Shown: positions 33,481 to 47,333, counted from the stretch's first letter. The stretch is DNA of 64,000 nucleotides from Auanema rhodensis (GCA_964057225.1 OZ059895.1:17637688-17701687); one strand, 5' to 3'. Notes: a model not told the origin generated them from the sequence alone. Program-made: numbers and translations.

Positions 33481-35692
33481 ATGGTAAAACAAATTCATTT
33501 AAACTTCGAAAAGTGTCATCATGTCATCATCTTACAGAAGAAAACGTCATCAAATTCAGGATGTGGACGAGCTCTCCGATTCATATTCTTCGGATGTATA
33601 GCATTAGTAGTAATAAAAACTATTTTGTAGGTATTCCAATGTTCAAGTTATCATAAATTCTTTGTTTGAAATAGTGTGTTGTTCAAAACAAATAGGAATA
33701 TTAATCATATAACCTAAACTTGAAACAGCATTTCAAGATTAGAATTTATATATATGAATATATTTTAATAGTTTTATAGATTTATTAAAGTTCAACAAGA
33801 GGGACATGTAAACCGGTTTATTATCGATGATATCAGTCCATACACGTTACAACCAGAATTTGATATGAATAATATTACTGGATATCTAATAGACCAAATA
33901 TCTTTGAATTGTGATGGTATGAAACGCAAAGATCCCGGGTTTGATGAGATTCATCTTCAATTGATATATTTTTGTTTCAGTGCTTTATCTAATGCTACAA
34001 CATATACTTATCCATATAAAGCTTTAGAAAGTGAATTGTTCCAAGAAAAAGATCAGTATGTTTCATAGTTGGGAACCAGCTAATGACAAAGGTTCTTGTT
34101 TCAGATGTAGTATGATCAAAAAGCTATTTCATTTTCGTACACGACCACTTTCCCAAGAAGAAGAAGAGTATCCTCTAGCTTATGGCTTACTTGTACATCG
34201 TAGACCTTCCCAGGTTTCAGATGAGTATACATTATGACCCTTTATATAATTTAAACTACAGGTATTATTCCAAGTTAGTGCATTCTATGAACCTCAAAAC
34301 AAGTACTGCATAGCTGTCAGCGCTAATGCTAAGCCTCGTTTTCGGAATGTGATGAAAAGTTTAGAGAAATGTTTTCCTAATATCCATGTTTTGGTATGAA
34401 ATTTATGATAAAAGCGTTATACCAGTGTTTTATGATTAAAGGATCGTCCAGAAATCCATTGGGGCAAGTTCGAAATTATTAATTCAACCTTTGCCTGCTT
34501 AGATTATCTCGTCAGAAATTCCAATAAACAATGGAAGTACTTTCAGGTAAATGCTAAAACAGGACTTTTGTGAAAATTGCATTATTTCAAAACAATTTTC
34601 AGTACTTAGCTGGTGTTGATGCTCCATTGAAAACCAACTTAGAGATGGTTCGTATATTCAAAGCTTTAAACAACAGTGTTAATGCCGAAATCAAATACTT
34701 CCAACCTGGGCGTCTGCTCGGTAAAAAGGTTTCCATTTTTGGATATATAAGATGAAAACACTATCAGTTATTAAAGATTGAAGATGCTCCGATCAGGTTA
34801 TGGAAATCATCATTATCTGCTCTCATTCCATACCCAACTGCTGAATATATTGTAAATTCTCCAATGTCTGAAAAAGTTTTGGAATACATTTCTGGAACAT
34901 ATGTGCCGGATGAAAGCTACTGGGGATCGATGACAGGAAATCCTGAGGGTTGGAAAGCGTCTCACATCTCTGGAGAATGCTATAATTCTTTATGTTTTAC
35001 AGTTCTGCCAGTTCCCGGCTCTATAAATTTTTCTGAATGGTTGCGATTTCTCAAAAAAAGAAAATCTGAATTAAAAAAACTTCGAACAGATACTGAAGTG
35101 GATGTAAGCGATTGCTGTTATTCACGCAGCTTTTCTTTTACATTTATCCCAATTATATCTCTGTTATTAAATTGAAATGCCTTTTAGGGACGAATGAGAT
35201 CTTATCTATCTCGATACCAAATTTGGAATGAAAACTGTGAAGGTTGATGACAAGGTTCGAAAGAATAAAAAACACTTTTGACTATTTATAGGCAAGCTGA
35301 TATCAGGTTCGTGTGTCTTTGGATCTGGACACCTTGCTCGTTTAATGGTACAGCCACAACTTGTAGCTCATAAGTTCAACATTGAATATCACCCAGCAGC
35401 TTATTTTTGCGTGCTAAAAGTAATAGATCATTTTAATTATTCTCTCATCAGCTCCTTGACATATTTAACAATTTTCCAAACTGTGTCACTCTTGCTCTCA
35501 ATTTTTGCATAGTTTTTCAGAATGTTACAATTCAATCGACATTACATATTAGTTTTATTGCAGGAAATCCGATATCGTAGTTTTCATCCAGATAGTACAT
35601 TTGATGTTAAGAAGTATGAGATGTTACCGCAAGTTGAACTACTAAAAGGAATTCCATATGAGAATTTATCACATCCTGAATGGATGCTCTAA
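33481..35692 (+). CDS. Core-2/I-branching-type glycosyltransferase (GT14), copy A
   Basis: Twelve exons: 33481-33626, 33780-33938, 33981-34055, 34105-34213, 34262-34393, 34442-34546, 34603-34728, 34777-34948, 35003-35103, 35188-35242, 35292-35419, 35564-35692, giving about 478 residues. A type II anchor (LRFIFFGCIALVVIKTIL) lies near the N terminus. The Branch domain shows PLSQEEEEYPLAYGLLVH, YLAGVDAPLKTNLEMVR, VPDESYWGS and SGSCVFGSGHL. These parallel vertebrate C2GnT motifs (PLSKEEAEFPIAYS, GMDFPIKTNLE, SPDEYLWA, VCIFGAGDL). It likely adds GlcNAc or Xyl to Golgi glycans; acceptor unknown. A 54-nt GTAAAA…TTACAG stretch after the first ATG may be an intron; removing it keeps the frame and gives MKKTSSN…. 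Confidence 0.88.
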
Positions 35693-38600
35693 TAGTTGTG
35701 TAAATCAGAATTACGGGTTAATATTAGGCTTTAGTTAGTATTTTATTAAGAAAAATATCGAATATACATATCTATACATGTATAATAGTTATAGAAATAT
35801 TGTTTTAATTGGAAATTTTTAAAATAAAGAAATATATATGTATATGGTATACGAATTTTTATATTTAATATTTAATTTCTTAATTATTCTATAAAAATTA
35901 AATAGAATAATTTCAAATTTTCTTTTGAAACTGTTTCAATTTCTTCATCGCTGTTGAACGAGGAAGCGCACATGTGATTTGTAGTTTGTTCCTCGTTATT
36001 GAACCATTTAGTTCAACGTTAAAGTCATTGATGAGTAAGAAGATACTGCTGAAGTTGGAGATCAGACAGCTATCAGCTTTCAACGACATCATCCGATCGG
36101 CCACTTGATGTAATTTAAGACGGAGCAAATTCCGAAAGAGTGCTAGGCCACACACCTATGTATGTTCGTCAGTACCGTCCGTGCTTCATTGACTTGTCGT
36201 CAGATGCTGATTGTTATATAAAGCTGTTCCTCGTTTGGTTGAAGCTTATGTGTATGATGCGACCGAAAAAAAAAACCAATGTAGCTCATATAGTTCGAGT
36301 AATTTCTGATCTGAATCACCAGATGTGAGATTCCAGTCGTAACAAGCTTACATAAAGTTGATTAAGGCGGGACAGCCGATTAAGAGAAATCCTATGGAAT
36401 TGTTGGAATGTCAGATATGTCATGATTCAGAACAATCTTTGTTTTATTGAAATGTAAGTTTTAGAATGGGTTAATGCTATAAAGTTATATTGTTTATGCA
36501 AAAACATCATCATTCATAACCGTAAGCATGTTGAAAACTAGTTGTACGAACCAAAACACATCTGATTTCGAATTTTGGTGACAATATTCATGAAAAAACA
36601 AGTCAAGATTGACATGCCAACTTGTGCCAGCATATGATCTATTACCAGTTGATATAGAGTAATGACAAAATGTAAAGCACGTCGACAAAATGAGAAGAAA
36701 ATATATAAAGGATGGAAGAGAAATGAGAGAAAACGAGAGATGAGAGACGGAATAAGTTAATAGTTGAAAGGGAGAACGGAAAAGTGCATGAATATGAACG
36801 AGAGCTGTTGGAAGAGAGAAGAAGGTGGACAAGGTAGCAAGTAGCAACTCTACCACTCTAGAAAAATCATCTCAAACGCCCATGTGTTAAACTACTAGAA
36901 CAACACCGTCATTGGCTACTACTATGATGTTATTACTGATACATGTGCTAGTGTGACGATGATGAATATTGCCATCCACCACTCAAATACTGTCATTATT
37001 AGGACCGTTTTCACTGGTCATGATATTCTCATGTTTTTCTTAATTTCTAATCAAGAACGTTTGATCTTCCATACTATACACAAATTGCAGCTCACCATTG
37101 AACTTTTAGATAAAAAGGAGAGTGGTTGAGAGGAGAGGTCAGTACTGATCGATACATATAGTAAGAGAAAAAGAAAAATTAAACAAGTTTTTCGTTTTCT
37201 ACCATCTAAAAGCTAAGGCGGTATTTTGTGCATCTGCTTTTGTTTACGATAATTTTTGGATTCTTCGTTTACAATAGTTGCACTAATCTAATCCATTCGC
37301 TTATGTCTGTCTTGCAGCTATCCGACCCTATCTCTTCCTCTCTATCCAATTCTCTGTATATACAAATAATAGTTTAGATTAGTATATAGACGTTAGAATT
37401 CTATTAGAGTTGATAAAATAAAAAAAAGTAAATTTATCTATCTTTCTTATTTTTGTCGCCAATTTTCATAAGCTTTGTGCGAGAACGTTGGTTGTAGTTA
37501 ACTTACTCATCATAATATAAGCCACTTTTCTTAACTCATTCTCGTAATCTTTCGTCTTTTTATACTTATTTCAATCGTTAATTTACAGAGAAACTGCTAA
37601 TCATGCCTACTTCAACTACTTGTTTAGTAAAATTTTAATTTTTGCTTAGCTTTTGAACTTTTTTATTGGAAATAATCTGTGAACGCATATACATCTTGTG
37701 TGTAAGCTATGCTCGATCACCAAGTTCTTTAAGCTGAACAGATTTCAGCACATCATTATGTCAACTCATATGATGTATAATGAAATCTGTGAAAAGAAGA
37801 AGAAAGCGGAAACAAAAAAATTAAAAAAAACAACGAAAAATAAAAAATAGAAAGTAAAGTTTTAAACATGCTTGTTGGTATTTGCAGCATTATAAATTCA
37901 AATTATGAAACTTTATCAACGTATATAGTATGTAACACAAGTATATATTATTATATTATTAAGTATTTTATATCTAAAAAATTATACTATGCTAATAGTA
38001 TATAGTTCATAATTTGTTTTGTTATATACATATGTATTAACTATTTTTCATTTGAATTTTCCACTACTATCATATGCCATATAATATGTTATTATATGGC
38101 TTATATCATATTTTATCAGTACGTATTGAGGATTACTAGATACAGACCCGAGGTACATACCGATTCAATAAGCAAAGTATTTTTTTTCTTTATATTTAAT
38201 GTTATTTGTTCTATATATTACATATATTCATGTGTATATATGGTGTATAAAGATATTTTTTTATATATAATATTCATGTATTCATCTATCCTTTAGTAGG
38301 TAACTCCATTTCATTTGCCTTTTTTACCGTCATGTCGTCTCCATGTTCCAACTAAGAAAATGAAGAATATATGTGAGGGACAGAGAGAGAGATAGAGAGA
38401 GAGAGGGAAAGAAAAAACAAGAGTGAGAGAGAGAGAATGAGAGAGGGAGCGTAAAATGATGGTAAGAGAGAAAAGATGAAGCAAATATGTTTTTTTTTTG
38501 CATCTCCTAGCTTTTGTTTCTCTGACGCTATAAAAGTATTTTTGAATGAAAAAAACATTATAAATGTATGCATCATCATCTAAGCTTTATTGTACTTTTT

Positions 38601-39300
38601 CATGTTGCATTTTTGTTTTAACTTTCAACTTTTCTTTCTTATTCACAAATCTCTTCCTCGTTTCGAATCTTTTTTTCTTGTTTTCTTTATTTCAAACTTA
38701 TATGATATTTCTTAAATTTTTTTCAAACTTATTCAACTATATCTACATATATACATTTAACTATATATATTTCAGATTAATTAAATTATTATTATATAAT
38801 TGGAAATATACCAGAGATTTAAAAAAAATAGGAACAGCTGTAGGATTTAGAGCTATTACATCTGTTATTGTTACTTTGTTCTTCATCAAAAAATTAAAAA
38901 AAGAGAAAGAATAGAGTAACAGATCTACTAGTGCGTGCAGAGAGTGAGTAAGATAGAATTGAAGAGAATAAATCCAGAAAGAAATAGACAAGATATAGCT
39001 GAATTTGAAAAGTTGAATTAAGTAATTATCAAATATCATTTTCAAAAGAAAAAAAATGTTATTCTTATAGATTATTTTGATTTGATCGAGTACACACATT
39101 CTGTGAACAAATGGCGTGGAATAGCCGAATGATTGTTCGAGTACGTTGTCGAGTATTTAATAAACTATAAGTACATAGTTAAATATGATATTTAAAGTTT
39201 CAAATAAGTTTTTGAAGAAGAATTTCAAAGAAATTATGTTTAATTTTCTTAATATAACGTTGATCTTTTCCTTTATCAATAAATCGTCTATACATTTTAG
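35693..39300. other. Intergenic between the GT14 paralogues
   Basis: Mostly AT-rich. A minus-strand open stretch at about 35,913-36,155 (…LRLKLHQVADRMMSLKAD…) follows an ACATAG acceptor but has no ATG and no clear partner exon. A GA-rich tract lies at about 38,380-38,470. No RNA gene was seen. Confidence 0.4.
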
Positions 39301-40088
39301 GTGTCAAAACCTCAAGGAGTGATTGCTTCTCGTGTTCTTATAGTCTGTATTTATGTTTTTCTTGTTTCCATGGCATATATTCTCTTGCTGCCCATCTTTA
39401 GGTTTTTAAACACATTTTTCAACTTATTGTATATGAGTAAGAATTTTTTAGGGAAGGATTGCAAAACTTAGATATTCGAAGACTCAAAAATCGGTTTGAA
39501 AACGGTCATATAATTCTAGAAGTAAATCAACCGGAAACTATTTATGATGAAGATCACGAATTTGGAGAAGAATCAGAAGTTGAGGAAGATATACTATCAA
39601 ATCTGGATATTGATTGTGATCCAGTAATATCAAGAGTAAAAATTAATTCTAGGTAAAGGATTATTGTAAAAGTTCTATAACTTCATAATAGATTCCGTTT
39701 TCTTATTGTTCACATCATAATCTTGAGTATCAAACGTATATCAAGCATTACTAAACGTCTTAGGATTTGTTTTATATATTGTATTCAACTTTTAGCACAT
39801 ATCGTAATCTGGAACGATGGAGTTTTGATGATAATACTGTGATAAAAAGAATATTAGATTCACCCGATAGGTAAGATTATTTCCACTTCATTTTTATTTT
39901 AAACCCATCTACTAAATAATGACGTCGTCATAGCAATTCTCAAAAAAAAAATTAAATTTGCAGATGTCAAACAATTCGAAATCTTTTTTCATTTCCCGTC
40001 GAGCCTTTAACGGATGAAGAAAAAAACTATCCATTAGCTTATGGCATTCTTGTATATCGAAATTTCGTACAGGTTAGTTCTATATGAA

Positions 40089-40151
<63 letters not shown>

Positions 40152-41757
40152 AATAAAAAAACAAGACAGTAGTAACGGTTAGTAATCATCAAACAGATGA
40201 AGAAGTATCATATACATAGCATGTACGGATTTCTACATCTGCGTTTGAAGAAAACAATGATTCAATAGTCTCTGGTCTTATTGTTCTTTCTAATCTTTCA
40301 ATGTTCATATAAAAAAAAATAAAAAAATTTTAACAAAAAAATGAATATTTTACAAGATTACATACATCTGAATTTTAGGTTTTATTCATGTTAAGTTCTT
40401 TCTATCAACCTCAAAATCATTACTGTATAGCTGTTAGTGGATCAGCAACACGAGAATTTAAAACACTTATACAACTTACTACAGATTGTTTTGATAATGT
40501 GTATATAATGGTAATGAATTATAATAGAAATTCTAATAAAAAATTATATGCTCTTCAGAAACGGCCTTCAATAGTTTGGGGAGGCTTTGAGATTATAAAT
40601 TCAACATATCGATGTATGGAATCTTTAACTATACGATCAAATTGGAAATATTTTCAAGTAAAATATTATTTTTATTGCAAATTATAACTAAAATCATGTA
40701 TATATTAAAGTATTTGTCCGGTGTTGATGTTCCATTGAAAACGAATCTGGAGACTGTCCGGATTTTGAAACAATGGAATAACACAGCAAATGTAGAATTT
40801 ATTCCATTTCAACTCCAACGTTTACGACAGAAAAAAGTAAACTTATCTTCAAATTCTACAACAATTATTGATTATTTGTAATTTTAAGGCTGAATCAAGC
40901 CCATTGCCTTTATACAAAGCTTCACTATCTGCTGTTATTCCACGTGATGCTGCTGAGTACTTGATTCAGTCGCCAACCACTATTAAGTTACTCACCTTTT
41001 TACATGGAACTGGAATACCAGATGAAAGTTTCTGGGGAACTCTGTTCGGAAACAAAAATTGTGAGATAAGAGTTTGGGATTGACATGTCATCTGACCATT
41101 TTCAGTGTTCAACGTGCCAGGTAGCTTGGAAGCAGAGGAATTTTTATTAGCTCAATCTAATGTAACACGATCACCAATGGACGTTGCTAATCCGGTACAA
41201 TAATTTAAGAAATATAGAGATAAAAAGGGAGAAAAAGAGAGAAAGAGAAAGAAAAAAGGAAGATGATGATGCTTAACATATATTTCCAGAATTATATGAC
41301 ATACTATCTATCTCGTTATCAAGTTTGGGCTTCTTCAATATTTTGCAGAGGTAGGTAAACAGGTTCCATCACACTTATTTCATTCACTTTCTATGCTGCA
41401 TCTTATCTGAATCATTAGTAGTTCTTCTTATTTCATATGTTTTAAGGAAAGTATTCTTCTGGATCATGCGTATACGGCGTTCATGATGTTCCACATCTCT
41501 TGAAGAAGCCACATCTTGTTGCCCATAAACTCTACATGAACTTCCAACCAGCAGCATATTTTTGTATTCTCAAAGTACATTATCCAATTAATTTTTGTAA
41601 ATTATTACTTTTTGTTCATATTCAGGAAATACGTCGTCGATCCTTAAACTTTATCACAGACACAGGGCGGTTCAAATATTCTGAATCTCCGTTGGTTGAG
41701 CTTAAAGCAGGAAGGAGCTATGAAGATTTAACTCATCCCGAATGGCTGTTAAAATAA
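39301..41757 (+). CDS. Core-2/I-branching-type glycosyltransferase (GT14), copy B
   Basis: Twelve exons: 39301-39401, 39452-39652, 39796-39870, 39964-40072, 40379-40510, 40559-40657, 40711-40836, 40889-41060, 41106-41194, 41290-41350, 41447-41574, 41626-41757. It is a paralogue of copy A with matching intron positions. Exon lengths of 75, 109, 132, 126, 172 and 128 nt are identical in both. Motifs: PLTDEEKNYPLAYGILVY, YLSGVDVPLKTNLETVR, IPDESFWGT, SGSCVYG. The first exon encodes a signal anchor (VLIVCIYVFLVSMAYILLL) but starts right after TTTTAG with GTG, and an in-frame TAG lies upstream, so the initiating Met must be on a missing upstream exon or be the internal Met at 39,370. Intron 4 contains a (TA)n run. 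Confidence 0.85.
40095..40147. repeat. (TA)n microsatellite
   Basis: About 26 TA dinucleotides within intron 4 of GT14 copy B. Confidence 0.95.
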
Positions 41758-43243
41758 TTTCTCTTTTTCTCTAAAAAATATATCATTTAACATCATGTAA
41801 AATAGTATGTTATTTTCAAAATGCGCTAACTTGTTACTTATATTACATTTCTGATTGCTCAAATTTTTCGAAAAAAAAAACAAACTTTGTTTGTCCTTAG
41901 TTGTTATCTTTGTATCCTTCTATCCATTGGTCCTTATATGTATAATAGGTACATGTGTTTTGTGACTTTTTCATTACAAAATCTAATTTATGTTGTTTGT
42001 ATTATATATATATTTGCTAAATAGCTTTATATTTGTGTTTCTCAGAGTTGTTTTCAATTCATACGTTGTATTCGCCTTTTTTTGAGTTTTTTTTTGTTTG
42101 ACATGTCACTCGTTGTCGCTCTCTTTCTCTTTTTCTTCCGCTCTTTCTTTCACATCTTTCTAACTTGTCTTTTACTCTTCATCTCAGCATGAAGTTTTGT
42201 TCATGTCTCAACATGCTACATCCGGTTCGGATCATCTATAAAGTTTGTTCGTCATCAAAACGTTCTGATTAATATCTTAAGTTTGAGGCGCGAAAACTTA
42301 CAGCATTTTTTTGTAATTCCTCCATATCTTTTTTTAAAATCGAAATGTTCACAATCTGTTTCAAAACAAGCGTTTTTCTTGTACTTTAGTAGTTACCGAG
42401 AATAGTCATGACCTCTCTTCTTTAGGTTTTTTCTATTTTTTTATTTTGGTGACAATGCCGACTAAGTCCCATATAGCACATCAGTCTGAATCAGAAACTG
42501 GATCAAAATGGGCAGCCGTGTCTGCTGTATACTCGTCGGTCGGCATACAAGAAACGGACATGTATCAACAACCGTTAGTTGTATCTACCACATATTCAGA
42601 ATGAATTCAGATATGTGTTGGGCCTCAGGAACGATACCCATATCACAGCAGGAGGTACTGAAGTTATGTGTAGACGTAAAGTAGACGTCATATAGCTTTT
42701 TTGAGGTCAGAAAACGAAATATTTATAGTATTTCCGTGCGGAATCGTTTGATAGATACAAAAATACATGACAATTCATCGACCAAGTATGATAGAGAGAG
42801 AGAAAGAAAGAGAGAAAAAAGAAAGAGGGGAAGATGTTGCCAGTGGTGGTGATGGTATCCTAAAGAAATAAATACATTGCTAAATATATATATGTATATA
42901 TAAATGTGTAGAAAGGTATTCGTTAATTATAAGAATAACAGTAAGTTGATGAAAACGTAAAGACACAAGAGAAGAAGAAAAACTATCACAAAGCCATTTG
43001 CACAAATGTTTCGGAAGCAAATAGGTTTATATTCTTCTATGTAACACAGAATAAAGAAAACACAGGACCCGTTCTGTACGAAAAAATAAAATGAGAAAAT
43101 AGCTCTGAGTATGGAAGAATAGCTTTAGATTTCAGTCCAATCAGTAATGGGCACACAGATGAAATTTTAACTTTGGTACAAGCTCACAGACAAATTACAT
43201 TAAAAACTAATGGACTATATAGATGAATATCAGTAATAGCCTA
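41758..43243. other. Intergenic with a possible 49-codon ORF
   Basis: AT-rich for most of its length. An ATG at 42,455 on the plus strand opens 49 codons (MPTKSHIAHQ…) to 42,604 in a GC-richer patch. Its reverse strand is also partly open, so I do not call a gene. A GA-rich tract lies at about 42,790-42,830. Confidence 0.35.
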
Positions 43244-43694
43244 TCAATTACAAGTTGAAACCCATTTGTGTTGAAGACAATCTTTGCATACGAGCTTACA
43301 ACACCACACGAATTGACATTCGCATTTATGATGAACCACCTCATGCTTGATCTGAAAATATGAAGAGTTAGATAAGTCTGACTCATAAATCGAAAAGCAT
43401 ACGCTGAAGCCTCGTCCACAGCATAAACGATTACAGTCTCCTTGACTATGAGTTTGATTTCTCCAAGCACAAACACGCGGAATGCTATTCTTTTTCTGAC
43501 AATGATCGGGGGACGATTCTAGATAGAGTAAATCTGCATTTTTAGCTTCTTTTCCAGGAGAATACAGTGATGCACGAACATATCTGAAGCATGGAGTTAG
43601 CAAAATTTTTTATTTAGATAACAAGGTTATATAGATAACAAAAACAAGTAAAATATGGTTTCTTCAGCATTTAATTTTTGCATTCTTCACCATG

Positions 43695-43764
<70 letters not shown>

Positions 43765-46003
43765 ATTCTGTGATACTGAATAATTTAAAAACCAAAATAT
43801 CTTAAGCTATAAAAAACAAATATTAAATTTGAAAATCTCACTTGTTAACCAAATATTCTGTGATATGTTCCAATGTTGCTGTCTTCTTCCAGCATGTTTT
43901 TTGCTGACAAGAACCTGATACGCCATGACATTTACATGATGCTATTAAAGTTTTCTTAACAGCCTGAAACAATTGTTATTTTTAGGAAAAAAAGATAAAA
44001 CAGATGACTTCAATACGCTTTTTTCGGATAATATCATCTGGTACTAATCATTCTATACTTCTAAATTTTTAAACGGATGCAATGGTATAATAATGTATGA
44101 ATCAGAAACTACGGGAAGTAAGCGAGAAAAGCGACGATGAAATGCACATCAGATGACCATAACAGCTAATTTTGCTATTAAATTTGATATCGAAAGGATA
44201 TAAAATAATGATAGGTTCAGAAAATTAATGTTAAAGAAAGTGATAAAAGGAACAAATAAAGGAATACGAACCAGTCGTCCGGCCTTCAGGTTATGTTTCT
44301 CAATAAGCCGCAACGGACTACGGGATACTGTAGTTTTCGTCAGCAATTTTCGGCTCATCGTGATGCCGTGTTGAACACCAAACGAACATCTGAAAACGAT
44401 TTTGTCATGAATCTATAATAGCAATTAAGTTGTCTTTGAATGAACGAATAGCTATGGTCGTTTTTTTTGGAATCAGATCTTTGGAGTATTTCACTCTGAA
44501 TGTTCATTTGTGATGGAAGATTGTAAAATGTTTTTATAATCTTTCAAATTGTTCACCCTCCGGATTCCCAATTTGATTGTTCGTTGTTAGATACACTAGA
44601 GGGTGCACATGCACAATCAGGTATCCATCCTTGAGCACATGCTGTAGCAACTCCCCATGCTGTCCCAGCTGATGATAATGCCCATATTAAAGCTGATTCT
44701 CGAAAACCTGAGCAAATTGTAGTTTAGTTTATAACAATCAATAAAATCATACCATTCTTTAAAATTGGTGGATCATGCATAATGTTTCCAGCATCTGCAC
44801 AATCCCAGGGCTGAAATCTGAAAACCAAATTCATTCCAGGTTACACATTATGTTTCAATACCTCATTCGTTCTCGACATTGAGCAAGTACATCTTCAACA
44901 CCTTCAAAAGCTGCTACCACAGTACCAGGCTGTTGATGACAAGCAACTTGAACAGCTCGCAAAGCTTTTGAATGCAATAAATCTTGAGGGCATCCCTATG
45001 AGATATGAGAATACAAATTTAATTCAGAACTATCAAAAGAAAGACTCCAAGAAAAGCCTCAATGAGCTTAGAAGTTTGTATGAGTTTGAATTTCCTGTGG
45101 ACATGTACATATTAGCTATTTTGTGCATTATTTTCATGTTCTTTTGCTTGATATGGATAATAGAATCTAGTATACATGTCCTTTTCATACGACATTTCTC
45201 TGATTTTCGTTAGATGCAGTTTGGATGGTGTATAAGAAATCTATGTGAGTCAGCATAAATTCCATACATTAGATGAGTTTTGAGTAAGAAGGAATAAAAT
45301 GGTCACAAGAAATTCATAGAAGGACATTGATGTAGAAAATTCGAATAGTTATCGAGAGAATACTACGTAACGAGGGAGTGAAAGAGAGTGAGAGATGAGG
45401 ATGGGGGGGGGTTGGAGAGAAATATAGATTGTAAAAACGAGAGAACAAGATAGGTAGAGATGGGTGGTATAGAAATAATGCAAAAAATAGAAACGAGGGA
45501 ATACAGAGGAATGAACCTAAGTGGATTCTTCTTCTTCTTCATCCCCCCCCCCCTTCTCCGTATGCTAACCATCTATCTTCATTTCGAAGTCTTTTAGTTT
45601 TGCGTATAGTTTTATGACAGATGTGACGCGCCTATATTGAGCAATTAAATGATAGTAAAGGGTGATGAAAAACAGGGACAGAAGTCTAGTATAGGAAATA
45701 GATAGACATGAAATTATTTGACGATGACATCAAAATCATTTTAATATATTTCATGGGCATTTGAATGAAAGACAAGGATGTTTGTATCTTGCATATCATT
45801 CATGCAGTTTAATCAAGTCTAACTTTCTTAGTTTTCAAAAATCGAACCTGTGTGAGCTTAATTGGAGGAAGAGCCGGTTGCAGCTGAGAGGCTGAAGTTC
45901 CAATAACACAGCTTGGTAATAAAATTAATATGAATACAATTGGAGCTGTTACTAGTGCAAAATAGCTGTTCCTCTTTATTTCAAGCCGGAAAAAATCGAA
46001 CAT
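43244..46003 (-). CDS. Wnt secreted signalling ligand
   Basis: Eight exons (46003-45848, 44995-44862, 44817-44753, 44707-44557, 44389-44272, 43963-43842, 43583-43403, 43351-43244) give 344 residues, typical of Wnts. Exon 1 is a signal sequence ([14 protein letters not shown]). Then come the ECQ-like cysteine region (AQCRERMRF), [24 protein letters not shown], and the acylation site [10 protein letters not shown] whose Ser carries palmitoleate. The cysteine-rich C terminus has [17 protein letters not shown] and [16 protein letters not shown]. Wnts bind Frizzled receptors and pattern cells. I cannot say which nematode Wnt this is. Intron 1 (852 nt) is far longer than the others and may hold regulatory sequence. 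TTTCAG directly precedes the ATG, fitting trans-splicing. Confidence 0.95.
43697..43757. repeat. (CT)n microsatellite
   Basis: About 30 CT dinucleotides within the Wnt intron between exons 6 and 7. Confidence 0.95.
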
Positions 46004-46641
46004 TCTGAAATGAAAATAGCGTCAAGGAGTTATTAATAGGGTTATGGACAGGAAATGAATAAAGAAAACCAAATGTGATACAGCGAGAATTCCCGCAGCC
46101 TAAAGGACAATCGTCTGACTATGCAAAGGTTTCAAGGGGCGGAGAGAAACTCATACCATACTCCACCTCCATCTCTTCTTTCCATTTCAACCTGTTCTCA
46201 GTATTGCAATGTTAAATGGTACGGTAATCAATAGATATTTTTCTTATTATTGTCAAAACTTAAAAGCAACTTCAAAAATTAGTTTTGAAAATAGCAGAAA
46301 ATGGCTTATTTTTCTATCTATACACTATATTTTTGACTTTTATTTTACTTCTCAGAAAACACTGCAGCTATCATACTTAACGAATATAGCCATGTTAGAT
46401 GATAACTGATCATAACAAGATGTGAAATATTTATGCAACTTCGTCAAGACTTGTACTTCACCCTATTAGTGTCATGCCGAAGCGAGACGGCCAGAGACAA
46501 TAGAAGGCACATTCAACATTACTGAGTCGTTTTTTGCATGACGAACATACCCGATATGGGATACGTTCACGCGCCCTTATAATATTCAAGTTAAAACATT
46601 CCTTGAATTCTTCGGGAATCACTTGCTAGAGCTCTGGTGCC
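46004..46641. other. Wnt 5' flank up to the tRNA array
   Basis: No gene was recognised. The tandem array homology starts near AATCCTCGTG at 46,642. Confidence 0.6.
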
Positions 46642-46757
46642 AATCCTCGTGAAACAACGTCAAGGCAGTATTGTGTGAGTCAAGAAGTTGTGAGCTTGAC
46701 CAGAATGTTTTCTACGTGTTGCTTCTCCAAAATATGATCTTCTGAGATGCCAAAACA

Positions 46758-46829
46758 TGCCTCCAGGCGGGATTGAACCACCGACCTTTGGTTTACAAGA
46801 CCAACGCTCTGCCACTGAGCTATAGAGGC
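46758..46829 (-). tRNA. tRNA-Thr (anticodon UGU), unit 1
   Basis: A 72-nt cloverleaf. Acceptor GCCTCTA/TGGAGGC, anticodon stem TTGGT/ACCAA with loop CTTGTAA, T stem GGTGG/CCGCC, discriminator A. A TTTT tract follows on its own strand. Confidence 0.96.
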
Positions 46830-47013
46830 TTATGAACTATACGAAACATATTTTCATACAAGCGCAGCTTGTACGGAAACATGAGGTCTCAAGCTACAGC
46901 AAAACTGCATAATTTTTTAAGCTAAATCAAGGCCAAAACGAAAATTCAAATTTGCTTCGCGCAGTCGACGCTACTATTACTTTACCAGAAGTCAGAGTTT
47001 TTTAAAAATTTAA

Positions 47014-47086
47014 CGACCACGGCAGGATTCGAACCTACAATCTTCTGCTCCGTAGGCAGACGCGTTATCCATGGCGCCACGCGGCC
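47014..47086 (-). tRNA. tRNA-Arg (anticodon ACG), unit 1
   Basis: A 73-nt cloverleaf. Acceptor GGCCGCG/CGTGGTC, D arm like animal tRNA-Arg(ACG), anticodon stem TCTGC/GCAGA with loop CTACGGA, T stem GTAGG/CCTGC, discriminator G. This copy alone has C instead of A at the first D-loop base (GCGCCATGG). Confidence 0.95.
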
Positions 47087-47333
47087 ACGTTATTAAGTTT
47101 CTTATCGCTATTCAAGACTTGCAGTCCAAGATACATTCATCTTGCCTGGAGAAAAGATGGGCCGTTTGAATAGGACATAACATTCCATAGGTGAACTGAT
47201 ATTTTCCGAACAGTGTGCATGATTGTGGCAACACTGTGGATTCATCCACCTGTTCATACAAATGCGTTAATCGATGTTATTCATGATTGCCAGATTCGAA
47301 TCACGTATTTGGAGCATTTAAAGCTTTGTACAA

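Noticed and set aside
39436-39451. A 15-16-nt intron in GT14 copy B
   Set aside because: Donor TTTAG|GTTTTT upstream gives a 50-nt intron and the frame expected from copy A.
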